Source: Thamnaconus septentrionalis (lineage: Eukaryota > Chordata > Actinopteri > Tetraodontiformes > Monacanthidae). Taken from it: a stretch of 64,000 nt of DNA. Position 1 is the stretch's first letter. The number at the start of each line of letters is the position of its first letter. The stretch spans positions 2,072,273-2,136,272 of the forward strand of contig CM020510.1 of assembly GCA_009823395.1 (NCBI GenBank). Reading direction: 5' to 3'. Shown here one piece after another: positions 36,677 through 63,541 of the stretch. The notes under the pieces were generated by a model, which saw only the letters and a list, made by a program, of their open reading frames with translations, searched no databases and was not told the DNA's origin. The position numbers and the translations under genes were made by a program.

Positions 36677-38991
36677 GAGCTAAACCTGAGACTGATCCCG
36701 GTCCAAACAGGCCCTACTCTGACTGACCTTGGTCCAAACCCTAGTCTAACAACGCCTGGTCTAATTAACCCCAGTCAAACTAGACACAGTATAAGCAATC
36801 CTGAGTTGTCTAAACCCAGTCTAACTAATCCTGGTCTAATTAACCCTAGTCAAACTAACTCCAGTCTACACTGCAACTACATGCAGCAGACACTCCGCTG
36901 TGAACCAGCAGTGAACTTCAGTCAAGGTTCAAACCTGAGCCAGCCTGACTAGCCCCGCCCCAGACGCGATTTATACCGGGACTAAAGCAGTAAACTACAC
37001 CTGACAGTTTGTTGGACCCACATTAAACTTATTCACGCATGCGTGCGCACGTATGTGAAATAGAACAACTGCCACAAACCTCATCAAAACGCCAGTAAGA
37101 GATACTGGAACTTCTTACCAGTCCCACCCAGACCCGGTCTAACACGGGATTTATCAATTACAGCCACTTCGACATGAACGCGCGCGCGTTCATGCCTCTC
37201 TCTCTTTCTCGCACGCACACACACACGCACACTAAACTCAGCCTGAGTTTACCTAGACTCGGCGTACATCTAGAGCCAGCTTTAGTCCGGGCTAGCTCGG
37301 GTCAGTTACCATTAGCACCGTTAGCTCGGAGCGGCCGGCTGCGGGAAAGAGTCACTTTAAGCAGGCTGCGAAGAGTCGCAAGGTCCGGCAGTCGAGCAGG
37401 CTGGCTGGTCGAGCCGGTTAGCACGGCGGCTAATTAGCAAACAGTCTAATTAGCATTAGCAGCGGAGCCGCTTTACCCAGAGTTCCCCACGACGAAGAGT
37501 CTACGTGAAATCCATCGGGAGCCGCAGCTGAATAACCAGACCAGACACCGGCTCGTCATGCGGAGTCAGCCGAGCGATGAGCTCCGCGCCCCGTACCCAG
37601 GAACCAGCGTGTCCCGCCGAGGCTACAGTCGGCCCGGCGGAGCTAGTGAGGGAGAGTCGGCCGCCTCGAGGCGGAGGGAGAGGACTCACTGAGCCGGCAG
37701 AGAGTCACAGGGCAGCGGGCAGGACGAAGGACCGAGGTGGCTCCGCTCCGAACAAAACAGGAAGTAAAAACAAGCAAGGGGAAAAAGTTTGTTCTGTCCG
37801 CAGGGGGCGCTGTGGAGCCGCATACATTTCAATGAAATAAAGTGTTGCGTGAGTCCGGACAGAGAAATAAGAACTGAAATAACACGAGGAGGATCACCAG
37901 TTTATTCTGAAAAGATAAACTTTAAAACACAACAATCGTCGGCTCTGTTTCAGACACGCTAGGAAAGAATTCAGCTGCAAATATTGTTTCTAAATCAATG
38001 ATCAATCAGCTGGATGAGGACATTTCTGTTTCATTATTCCACGCTGTAATCTGTAGCAGGTCCCACGTACCTCGAAATCAAACCCAACTACAATAAACTA
38101 CATTTCAGTTTGACCACATTTGACTGTGGAAGAATTGAAATCAAACAAAACAGCTCCCACTAATCCATCTTGACGGTCATTCATTCATTCATTACTCTTC
38201 ATTATTGCCCAGAAATTAAAGATCAGAACTAAAGCATCAGAGTAAAGTCTAATGATAGTGACCAGTTTAGTCGCTGGTGTTCAAACAGCTTTATTAACAG
38301 TAACAATGCTGCAAAATGGAAAAAACACACACACACACACACACACAAGAGCACATCACATGACCCACGTGCTCACTTTCTGTTCCTGTCTCACCTCCTG
38401 GACCATGTGAGTGTGGACCAACAGCCGAACATGTCAGCACCCGCCTGATCGGCAGGACACCAGTGATGTCATCACATTTCTCTGCTGAAAATGTGTGTCG
38501 TTGTGTGTTTGCCAGAACTGAACTAAAAGAAAATGAGGTGAGAAGAGGTTGGAATGAAATCCCTCTCAAACTCATCACCAGGTTCTATCAAGATGTTTCA
38601 CACCGTCGACTTGCACAGCAGCTCTTCTCGTTTATTGCTTTGCTTTATTTACATCCCTCCTGTACAGGAAGCAGCTGCTGGACCTCCAGTGGAGGCGTCC
38701 GTCCCCACTTCCTGTCTGTCTCACCACCAGACGGCGTCATGTTCCGTCCATTGACAAACTGGGGAGAAGCTAGTTTCCTCTGCTTTCCCTGCAGCAACCA
38801 CCAGGAGGTGCTGCAGATGGACCTCGGCACAGATTGAAAACAGGAAGAGCAGATTGTCCTCCAGTTCAAGCAGCAGCAGGCTGAGGATGATGACAGTCAG
38901 TACAGTAACAGAGATGTTTCAGCACCCTCAGACCAGATGTCTGACCTCAGTTAGGTCCTCCTGGACAGACGATTTGTCTTCATCCTCATCT
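36677..38991. other. Intergenic stretch: rnpepl1 promoter side and abcc5 3' side
   Basis: 36690-36960 has a degenerate CTAAYYAAYCCAGTC repeat. 37100-37860 is CpG-containing and probably includes the rnpepl1 promoter and 5'UTR; a CTCF-like AGGGGGCGCTGTGG sits at about 37802. 37890-38990 should hold the abcc5 3'UTR: several TTTATT (AATAAA on minus) occur at about 37901, 38290 and 38630-38650. No additional gene is supported. Confidence 0.5.
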
Positions 38992-51343
<12,352 letters not shown>

Positions 51344-52165
51344 CCTGGGTAGGCGAGTCCTCGGGGAACTGACTCCGCTGTGACGTCGACACTCCGGCGG
51401 CAATCCGGACGGCACGATTGAACAGCTGCTGAAGTTTATTTTTCCTGGTTCAACCTCTGAACTGTTCAACACTTCAGGAAATAGATATCTATATCTATAG
51501 GTCTACATAGATATTTAGATTTATCTATATATCTACATAGATACAGCATGTAGAGAGACACAGCATCTCCATACAGACAGGAAGTTGATATATATATATA
51601 CATGTATATATACATATACATGCACACATACTCATGCATGTACAGACAGATACATATACATACATACATATAAAATACACTATTTCAAGACTACAAGGGT
51701 TCAGCCCATTTGTGGAGGTGTTCATTTTGGCCGCTGTTCTTTCAAAATAAAACATTGCATTTTATACAAAAATCACAAGTACATTAACATGTGAAAATGT
51801 AACATTTTTATTGATTTAAAAAGCTGAATTTCAATGAATAAATGAATGAGCCTGAGACTTTGGTTCCTAGCTGCACGAATGTGATCAAGGTTGTGAGCAC
51901 ATGATTGGATCAGGTGACCTTACAGAGGCTGAATCCCACTGCAGACCTTCCAGCACTTCTGCAGCGTTGGGATGCTTTCCAATCTGGAAGAGACTCCTCC
52001 CAGAGTCTGGCCTGACTAGAGCGATCATTCCACCTGAGGAACCTTCAGCAGAACCTTTAGCAGAACCCACAGAGTACCAACACCCATGATGCTTTGCAGT
52101 GACGAGGTGATGACGAACTGATGAGAAAACACGGCGAGCCAGGCAGCTGATTCCAAACTGAGCAT
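51344..52165. other. Intergenic stretch: abcc5 promoter side and rpl35a 3' side
   Basis: 51344-51420 likely holds the abcc5 promoter or 5'UTR (CpG-containing). 51485-51680 is a TA/CATA-rich simple region. 51790-52160 shows nothing I can name. Confidence 0.5.
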
Positions 52166-52171
52166 TTTATT
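52166..52171 (-). promoter_or_regulatory. rpl35a: rpl35a polyadenylation signal
   Basis: AATAAA on the minus strand, 43 nt after the rpl35a stop, as expected of the very short 3'UTRs of ribosomal-protein mRNAs. Confidence 0.75.
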
Positions 52172-52213
52172 GTTTCTGTACAAACAAGAACATCGACGGC
52201 TGCAGATGGTTCT

Positions 52214-54584
<2,371 letters not shown>

Positions 54585-54647
54585 CGTCAATCTTCTCCAG
54601 GTCAGTCCACCTGCACACACACACACAGAGACATTAGCGCCTCAGAA

Positions 54648-54995
54648 GCTGTGTTTCCATTACAATTTTTCGCAAAATAAAAGCGATATGTCTAAAGTTT
54701 TGACAAAGTACAAACGCGATTTGCAGGTGTTTCCAATGAATGGTGTGAAGCGCATAAGCCACAATTCTAGTCTCACGAGATTTTACGAGAATTACATTTG
54801 CTTCTGTTCAGGACATGTAAATACAAAAAAAAACCCACGTCTCCATGAAACATTTGTGATATACCGCCTTGCGGATACGTCTGAAAAACCACCTCATAAG
54901 AGTCAAAACCTTTAAGCCATATTTGAGAGGTTTTTCCAAGTTTTCATCACCAACTTTTTATTGCCATATTTAGGTTTTTCGCAATTCTAGGAGTG
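54648..54995. repeat. Dispersed repeat C, copy 2 (rpl35a intron 1)
   Basis: Longer copy of the element at 54001-54182. Followed at 55012-55062 by 'gatagatagatgtactttat' and 'cccaaaattggg', which resembles the 3' tail of fish LINEs. Family not identified. Confidence 0.6.
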
Positions 54996-55919
54996 ATGCC
55001 AACGCTGCAGGCTGTTGATCGATAGATAGATGTACTTTATCTATCCCAAAATTGGGAAACTACACAATACAATTTATATAAAATACCATACAATAGTTAC
55101 AAAACACTCAAATCCATCAATGCACAACAAATAACCAAAGCAGAAGTGCATGAGAGTTAGTGCAGGTCATACACCTAAATTAAGACAAATTCAGCTGAGT
55201 GGCGACCCTCATCAGGGTTTGAGATCAGTCACGGAGAAACAGACGGCAGCATCAACACACAGTGAGGCAACCATAACAGTGACACTACACTTACTCCTCT
55301 TGTTGTGTGGACAATCTCCACATCCGCCCCGATAGTCACCACCTTGCAGCCAAACTATCCGCAGTGAGCTTCAGCTGCGGCTCCACTGAGCTCTCAGTGA
55401 GCAGGCTAACAAAACCACCGCGTAATAGAATGTAAGGTACAGTGTAAAGCACACTGCAAACACTGTGAACAAGTGTTGACACTGAAAAACAGCGTCCAAT
55501 TGGTTAGAAATCAAGACGTCGCATGGAGACAGATGCTAACAGGCTAAAGCTAACTAGCCCAGTCACGTCAAGTGAACCGGGAGATGTTGTGGTCGTTCGC
55601 AGATTCACAGCAGACCGCGACAAGTTAAGAACTTGTCGCCGAATTGGTGTGGCGACACACCGATGCAGTGGCCCAGAGGAGCCGAGCCTGCAGCTACCCG
55701 GTCCGGTCTAGTCCAACTATACCGCTGATCGGTCGGCTCTACTAGCCGCTGTTAGCTCAATCCAAAGTCAATCTCTACCATCGGGGACTTTTTCACTTAC
55801 ATAAAAAACCCGACTCGCAGAAAACAAGGTGGCCACGGAGTTGGTGTCAATATGATGTTGGCAGAAGTGGGGGAAACTGTGATATTTGAACATTTATTCT
55901 GACATGTTGGCTGGCTTAC

Positions 55920-55955
55920 CTTCACTGTGGGGGAAAAAATGGAGGAAAAGGAAGG
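55920..55955 (-). promoter_or_regulatory. rpl35a: rpl35a non-coding leader exon with 5'TOP start
   Basis: Minus strand: CCTTCCTTTTCCTCC pyrimidine run (terminal oligopyrimidine type), then about 20 nt, ending GTGAAG|GTAAGCC. Transcription is expected to begin at the C at 55954 or 55955. It splices to the acceptor at 54611 (GTGTGCAG), 26 nt before the ATG. TOP mRNAs are translationally controlled by mTOR/LARP1 (established knowledge). Confidence 0.7.
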
Positions 55956-56634
55956 CCGAAAGGCATGCTGGGGAATTATTGTAAATGGGGGCGCTCAGTG
56001 ATCTGCCTGATCTAAAACACAGAAGTCAAGCGTTTTTTATATCCCACCTTTAGAATTAAACACAAATAAACAAAATATGACAAAAAAGCGCAGGTAAACA
56101 TTGAACACAAACGATAAAGTACAAGTTCGGATAGTCAGTGGGGCAAATAGAGAATGTAGAAGACTGAGGTAAAATATTATATAGGAAGATTTGGGCTAAA
56201 ATTAAAAAAGAAAAGAAAAAGAAAAAAACAAAGTAATAAAAAAAAGTTGTTCATTGAAAATGAAGCGATGACCTCATTTTTATTAGTCACATTGTTTTGT
56301 GTTCCTAAAAAGTTTACCTTCGAAGTTTAACAAGGCGGGATATGAGGACTCAGTACACTACCTCTTGTTGACCATGAGGGGGCAGCAATGCGCCACCGCT
56401 GTGTCTAAGTCGAAGAAAGTGTAGTAGAAGAAGACCAAAGACTCGGTCCTGTGTGTTTGGAAACGGAGTGATTCCCTCTGATGTGTGTGTGAAGCCCTGT
56501 GTGGGCGCTTGGTGGGGTGTTTAACGCTGTTAGTTAACCCAGCGGAGGTCACGCGAGGCCCCGGATCTCTTCATCCACACTGCCTGGACTCTGCTGCCGT
56601 TGTTTGGAGCCGCTTCGCGACTCAGGTGTTCGCC
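55956..56634. promoter_or_regulatory. Divergent interval between rpl35a and polr2d
   Basis: About 0.7 kb between two housekeeping genes facing away from each other. The right part (56440-56634) is probably polr2d 5'UTR and promoter. No TATA box is evident. The middle is AT-rich without a recognised feature. Confidence 0.45.
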
Positions 56635-57821
<1,187 letters not shown>

Positions 57822-57977
57822 GTCCAGGACCTCCAGCAGACCCTGTACCCCCAATATTTTTTTATTATTTTTATATCTTTCTAGATTAAATAGTGTCACC
57901 GACCATGTGGTGTATGTGACGATATTCCAACTCTCTCTCACACACACACACACACAGGCGTTTCCTGCTCCAGCCAC

Positions 57978-57983
57978 AATAAA
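57978..57983 (+). promoter_or_regulatory. polr2d: polr2d polyadenylation signal
   Basis: AATAAA 157 nt past the stop, followed by a strong T/GT-rich downstream element (TGTTGTC then a T run). Confidence 0.75.
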
Positions 57984-58105
57984 TGTTGTCTTTTTTTTTT
58001 TTACTGGTTTGCTTCCTTCATTCCTCTCAGGTCACATGACTCCTCTGGGTTTTAATGTAAAGCTTCTGAGAAAATGTTGTAGGTGATGTCAATCTTGACA
58101 TCCTA

Positions 58106-58111
58106 TTTATT
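58106..58111 (-). promoter_or_regulatory. Candidate polyadenylation signal of the DUSP gene
   Basis: AATAAA on the minus strand, about 130 nt past the DUSP stop. It lies tail-to-tail with the polr2d signal about 125 bp away. Confidence 0.5.
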
Positions 58112-58239
58112 AATTTCTCAATATATTATAATGAAAAAAATTATTATAATTATTACTAGGGTGTCAAACAGTGTCCCTTGACTTCAGAGGGTGGAGTCCT
58201 CCTCTCCATGTGGTGGTGGTGGTGGTGGCTTCACCTGCC

Positions 58240-59572
58240 TCAGATGTTGATGCAGTAGCCTGCACCCGTGTGGTCCAGAGCTTCAGGCAGCACGCCACTG
58301 GTCGTGCTCGCCATCCTCAGCGACGTCCTGCCGAAGAGGCGCCGCTCGTAGTCTAGCAGCTGTCGCCAGAAGCCGGCGTTGGGCCGCACGAACGGACGCT
58401 GCTCCAGCACCACCTCGTGAGCCTGCCGCAGGCTGAGGGCCTCGAATCTGCAAGCAAGAGGCCAGGAGTCACACACTGGGCCTGCCAGTGGCGGCCAAGG
58501 TCGTCAGTGGCGGCCAAGGTCATCAGTGATGTCATATTTAGTCCACCTTAAATTAATGCACCTCATATTACACAAAATATGAAACTTTTTATGACACGTC
58601 TCGAGTTTCCATAGACAATCACACTCACACGTTACATCACCTTCATATAGGGCACCTGGTTGAGCAAAACACAGTTGCCGCAGCAGTTACATCATAATTA
58701 AGACTCAGTAACTAACGCCACTGATGCTGTCAAAACTCACAAAATTGATTTTAAGAGATTCATCAACAAAGTTTTAATAAGTTCACCGACACTAAACTCT
58801 GAGTTTAAACTCTAATCTGGTCTAATAAACTGCACATTGTCGCCATTGCGTATGAGACCAATGACACTATAATGAAACAAACTATTGAACTAATAAGTTA
58901 TTAAACAATTGAACATGTTGGTGCAGCTGCTGCTCCAATGCGCCACGTTATTTACATTTTAAATTGCAGATGATTCAGCAACTAAACCTTCAACGTCTCC
59001 TTCAGCCGTCGTGGTGCTAATGGCAACACGAGCTAGGATGAAATATGATTGGATAAAAAAAAAACTCTACTGTAATATAATTACAATGGAAGCAACACAA
59101 CCAAGTGGACATTACATGATGTGAAAAGAAAAGACTAGAAAGAATAACTTCATGATCATATTTAAGGGAAAATTTACTTTTCTATGAGAAGGACTAGCTG
59201 GCCTTGACGTCCCACCACTGGGGCCTGCATTACATCGCTTAGCCTGCAGGGGGAGCCTCACCTCATCAGGTAGGCCATGATCAGAGCCGGGGAGCGGCTC
59301 CTGCCGGCGGTGCAGTGCACCAGGGTCGACCCGGTCCGGTTCCCGTGGATGCGCTCGGCCACCTGGTCAAAGTAGTGCATGAGTGGCGCGTGGGGCCGGT
59401 CCAGCACCGGGACCGGCAGGACCTCCAGCTGCTCCAAGTCAGGGTAGGACACCTCTTCCAGCCCGCTGGCGCTGACGATGAGTGTGACGTTCCTGGTGGC
59501 CAGGACGCTGCGGCTCAGAGATGCGTCCAGACCGCTGAGGTACAGACCGGGACGCACCTGGGACACTGACAT
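58240..59572 (-). CDS. Atypical dual-specificity phosphatase, DUSP14/18-like, 2 exons
   Basis: Small phosphatase acting on phospho-Tyr and phospho-Ser/Thr. Exons 59262-59572 and 58240-58447; 519 nt, 172 aa. The catalytic loop HCTAGRSRSPAL has Cys87 and Arg93 (CX5R), and Asp58 in VLDRPHAPL is the likely general acid. The second exon carries RPNAGFWRQLLDYERRLFG and a tail with SGVLPEAL, which matches the DUSP14/DUSP18/DUSP21 subgroup rather than DUSP3 or DUSP22. No CH2/kinase-docking domain. I cannot decide which member of the subgroup, or whether it is a fish-specific duplicate, so no symbol is given. The ATG is near the expected position for this family, without upstream coding similarity. 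Confidence 0.88.
59030..59200. repeat. Interspersed repeat shared with 3590-3720
   Basis: In the DUSP intron. 'atatgattggataaaaaaa', 'caatggaagcaacacaacca' and 'gatgtgaaaagaaaag' parallel the eif2a intron 12 copy. Confidence 0.55.
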
Positions 59573-60487
59573 CGCCCCCTACTGGACACAGGACTAGTTT
59601 CAATATTGGTTCTCAAACAAAACACTGATTGATCTTTTAGAGCGCCACCCTAGAATTTTTTTTTACTCGCGTTTTCGCGTGATAATGTTCACATCATTTC
59701 ATAATGAATCTAAACTAAATGGAGTGAGGCAGACGGAGGCACCATGTCTCGTGGGCATGAGTCGGAAGAATGAATCCGACCCGATTGAAGTTGCGTCGGT
59801 TTCTCATTGATCAGCTGGAGGGGCACGGAAGGCTCCATGGGTACAAGTTCCATCATCTCAACTGCATCCTAATTTTCACGTTATAACGTGAAAATGATCA
59901 CGTAAAAAATGTGAACCTATCACATTATAACGTAAAAACTTTCACGATATAACGTAAAAATGTTCACGTAAAAACGTGAATATTAAAAAAACGTGGAGAA
60001 AAAAAAACTGAGCCCTGTTTTTTTTTTTTTTTCTAGGGTGGCAGCAATGCGCTTCCGTACCTGTCAGAGCGAGTCTGAAACAATAAGAGATTTGGTGTTT
60101 TTGTTGTTGTTGTTGTTTAACACATGTTTTTGTTTGAATATGTGTACTTTTGTTAACTTATGATACTCAATTTATTTCCATTTTATTTAGGAAATTAAAA
60201 ACAATATTCTTGTGTCTGTGGGTATGATATCGACCCATGCAGGCAAACCTGAACGGAAAGGGGACAGAAGTTGGGAAAATACAGTTTTCTACACCTCTTC
60301 ACTGAACCAAAGTGAGACATTTATCACAACAGAAATTAAAAATAACATTTAGAAATATTGAGCGTTTCTAAAACGAGTGTGGCAATAAACAAAAAAACAA
60401 AACAAAAAAAAAAAAAAAAAAACAACGCCGTGATCTGTAAGCGGAGAGTGAACGAAAGAATACTCAAATCTGGAGAGGAAAATGTAT
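59573..60487. other. Interval between DUSP gene and tRNA-Leu
   Basis: DUSP promoter side (unmarked), then a palindrome-rich element at 59642-60060 (separate entry), then AT-rich sequence with an A run at about 60390-60423. Nothing else is supported. Confidence 0.55.
59642..60060. mobile_element. Palindrome-rich non-autonomous element with GCCACCCTAG ends
   Basis: Left end GCGCCACCCTAGAATTTTT, right end TTTCTAGGGTGGCAGCA (inverted). Inside, at about 59870-59995, four or five variants of TTCACGTTATAACGTGAA occur head-to-tail; each is itself a near-perfect palindrome. About 400 bp, no coding capacity. A collapsed relative is at 2103-2175. Confidence 0.65.
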
Positions 60488-60570
60488 TGTCAGAAGTGGG
60501 ATTCGAACCCACGCCTCCAGGGGAGACTGCGACCTGAACGCAGCGCCTTAGACCGCTCGGCCATCCTGAC
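60488..60570 (-). tRNA. tRNA-Leu, anticodon CAG
   Basis: 83 nt on the minus strand. Acceptor stem GTCAGGA pairs with TTCTGAC (one G-U). A-box GGCCGAGCGGTCTAAGG; anticodon loop TTCAGGT with anticodon CAG; long class-II variable arm; B-box GGTTCGAATCC. Discriminator base A, no encoded CCA, no intron. A TTTT Pol III terminator follows at about 60479-60482. It reads as an intact nuclear tRNA gene. The open frame running into it is a known false ORF type. Confidence 0.97.
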
Positions 60571-61568
60571 ACTGGTGCTGTGAGAAAGGGGCGGAACTTT
60601 ATCCTGTCAGAGACACCTGGGATCGTTTAATTTGACCGAAACACAAAAAAACAAACAAACTGCGAGCTCAGCGGGATGATGATGATGATGATGATGATGA
60701 TGGTGATGAACAATGCGGGCGTGGCACACTCACACAGTCACGCTGCCATGAGTCAGACCTGAGTTTCGCTTCTGTTCGGACCTGCGCAACGTTCAGGTAA
60801 GAACCCGCAGCTCCCGGTTCGGTTCCCCACTATTGGACCGTAACCGCGTGACGTCACGGTGTCCGGTCACTGTTAGTTTGTTGTTTGTTTGTTTTTTTTT
60901 TAGCACACAGTCGCACTGCGACCAACTCCAGTTCGACGCCCGTTCGGTTTCGCTAGAGACATTCCAGAATGTTCGGATATTGTTCGTTCGCCCCCTTGTG
61001 GACCAGCAACGGGTTGACGGTCTCGCCCTTCCGACCACTTACTGAACGGACCAAGACAGAAACGCAACAATTCTCACCTCCGACTTCCAGATATTGTGCT
61101 GGCTGCGTTCCAATCCTGAGTTTGGCGTGTGACGTCAGCACTGTTCATTGGACTCGGCATTAAATATAGCCTCAAATCCTCAACATCCGGTGGGCATTTT
61201 CATAATAAAAGCCCTGATCCGGACGTCACGTTGAAATCTCTACAAACAACAACAAAAAAACAAGAAGAGACTCGCGTGACGTGAGTTCGTCTATTTTATG
61301 GAGGAAAAAATTATTTTCAAAGAGCCACATTTTGCAGTTGACGACTATTTTGCGGTGAACAATTGATTACCTCCCTCTGACCGATGTTGAATGTGTTTCC
61401 ATCTGTAGTTTGGTTTTAGTTTTATGAAGCTCAGACTCAAGAATGTATGCACACAGTTCAGTGCTTCAGTTGTTCCTGATCTGGTTTTCCTGATACTTGT
61501 TGTTCTGACCAGGCTTTCTTCATTTGTCCAGTGTCGTGTGACCCCTCTGTTGAGTTAAGTTTGACACC
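60571..61568. other. Interval between tRNA-Leu and the YqaJ gene
   Basis: Contains a (GAT)n at about 60675-60705 and GC-mixed sequence with scattered CpG. Probably the promoter and 5' leader of the YqaJ gene on its right. No other feature is supported. Confidence 0.5.
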
Positions 61569-62937
61569 ATGAAGAAGCAGCAACAGAGCCAGAATAAAAT
61601 GGGTCGGAACAAGAACGCTATTACCCAGAAAGTGCAATACCACCCAACCATTCAGATCCACGCAGCAGGAGATGGACCAGCGGTCCAGGCCAGCAGCAGC
61701 CCTACTGCTAAACCCTCCCCTCAGGCTGGGAACAGGGAGGTGGTCCAGCAGAACCAGGTCACTGACAAGATTATCCCAGGACCACCAGGACCACGTCTCG
61801 CTGGAGGGAAAAAGCAAAAACGTGCCGATCCCAAAGTGGCTCCCAGAGCTGTTAGAGCTCCTGATCCTTCAACCCCACCTGGTCCAGACCCTGGTCAAAA
61901 AGCCAGCGGGCCAGGGGTGGTGCCGGCAGGTCCTGAGGTCCAGATGGACAGAGTTACCATAGACAAAGTGGAGGTTCTGACCCGAGGACAGCGGACGAAT
62001 CCAAAGTGGTTCACCTGGAGGAAGAACCGGATTACAGCTTCTGTGGCTCACAGTATTGCTCACTCTCGCTTTGCTAATGGCAAAAGCAAGACCCCGCCCA
62101 CCCCTACCTGGCCGCAGTCACAGGTAGGCCACACCCACCTCACCTGGAAACAGAGCTGTGTGTTTGTTTGCAAGTAAGTAATGTCCTGATCTGGTTCTTC
62201 TTGTCACCTACACAGGTGAGAGCCACCGGGTCCAGACCAGAGCTATGAGCTGGGGGATTGACAACGAGGAGAGGCGGTCCACAGGTATCAGAAATGGAAG
62301 AGCGCCTCCTTGAGGCGAGCTGTGTCAGTTCAGGAATGTGGCCTGTTCATCGACACTCAGCGCCAGTGGTTGGCTGCCAGTCCTGACGGGATTGTTAAAG
62401 ATGGTCAGACCGGCCAATGGCTGTTGGAGGTCAAGTGTCCCCATAAACACAGAGACAGACGAGTGGAGGATGCCTGCAGAGAAGACCCCAACTTCTGCCT
62501 GGAGATACTGGACCAGGATGGAGAGGCATCTCAACAGGTGAAAAAAAAAACCAAAACTAAAAATAAAAAGGAAGCTTTTTCAAGGTACTGGTCCTGTCCC
62601 TGAAGGTACTGGTCTCATACCCAAAGGCACTGGCCGTCATGCTTCTCCCTCACCGCCCTCTCTTCCCCCATGTCTCCAGGCACCGACCTACAGATTGAAG
62701 ACGTCTCACAGTTACTACACACAGATCCAGTGTCAGCTGGCCGTGACCGGCCTGCAACGTGCCGACCTGGTGGTCTACACTCTGAGGGAGTTGGCTGTTG
62801 TCCCAGTCACCTTTGACCCCGACATGTGGGAAGAGACTGTGTCCAAGCTTGAGTTCTTCTACACAAAAGCCGTCCTGCCTCACCTCGGAGCCACTGCACC
62901 TCGGCACGGAGGGGCAGCGTGGACGCCGGAGCTGTAG
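61569..62937 (+). pseudogene. YqaJ-type nuclease-domain gene, 3 exons, two apparent frameshifts
   Basis: Belongs to a family of fish genes with a C-terminal YqaJ (viral-recombinase-like PD-(D/E)XK) nuclease domain; the cellular role is unknown. Exons about 61569-62123, 62216-62537, 62680-62937. Exon 1 encodes a Gln/Pro/Lys-rich, probably disordered region, then WRKNRITASVAHSIAHSRF, the domain start. Exon 2 has WLAASPDGI (catalytic Asp) and LLEVKCPHK (E-X-K). Exon 3 has YYTQIQCQLAVTG and ends WTPEL. The frame carrying YLAAVTG at the end of exon 1 is shifted by one from the upstream frame (near 62098-62104). The frames before and after about 62262-62268 (DNEE versus AVHRYQKW) are also shifted. 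Each fits loss of one base. Either a recently broken gene or two assembly errors. All three splice sites are intact and in phase with the shifted frames. Confidence 0.72.
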
Positions 62938-63541
62938 CCCTCTTGGTCATGTGACCAGCGCAAGGCCGAAGGACGACCTTACAACGGGAAGTTGGATGTT
63001 GTTACAATGCTAAAAACAGATGCGAATGAATTCATCCTCGTGATACAGGTGCTGGTTGTGTAACCATATCAATCAGTTTGACCAATGAGGACACCAGCTG
63101 CCAGAATTAAAGACCCTGCGTGAACTTTGTGTGAACTTTGTGCTAAGTTTGTGTTGGGTGACAGCAGCAACAGAGGGGGGGCGGGGCTCTCGGTCATATG
63201 GTTTTTATTTCAGGTTTGTTTGACAGTTGAGTCCTTTGAAGGTGATAAAACACCACCGCCGACCATACAAAACTCAACCGGGTCTAAAATGATAGTAAAG
63301 TGACGACAGACAGACTTTTTAAATACACTTCAGGTCAGCTGGGACTCCGCCCCCTCTCGTCCATCCACCGGGCACAAATATCCAATCAGCTCGCAGGCCA
63401 AAGGAGTCCCCCATTTTTACTCGGACCCCCCCCCTTAACTGCAATGACGGGTGTTAATGGAGGAGGTGAGGGGGGTCGGTGGGTCTGGGGGTTATGGCGC
63501 TGTGTTGCGGTGGGTGTGGCCACTTGGCAGAGGGCGGAGCC
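62938..63541. other. Converging 3' ends of the YqaJ gene and abcf3
   Basis: ATTAAA at 63106-63111 (plus) is a likely signal for the YqaJ transcript. AATAAA on minus at 63204-63209 is likely for abcf3. No coding exon is supported. Confidence 0.55.

Noticed and set aside
60336..60572. 78-aa open frame starting MSGWPSGLRRCVQVAVS
   Set aside because: This is the tRNA-Leu gene read as protein, a common annotation artefact.
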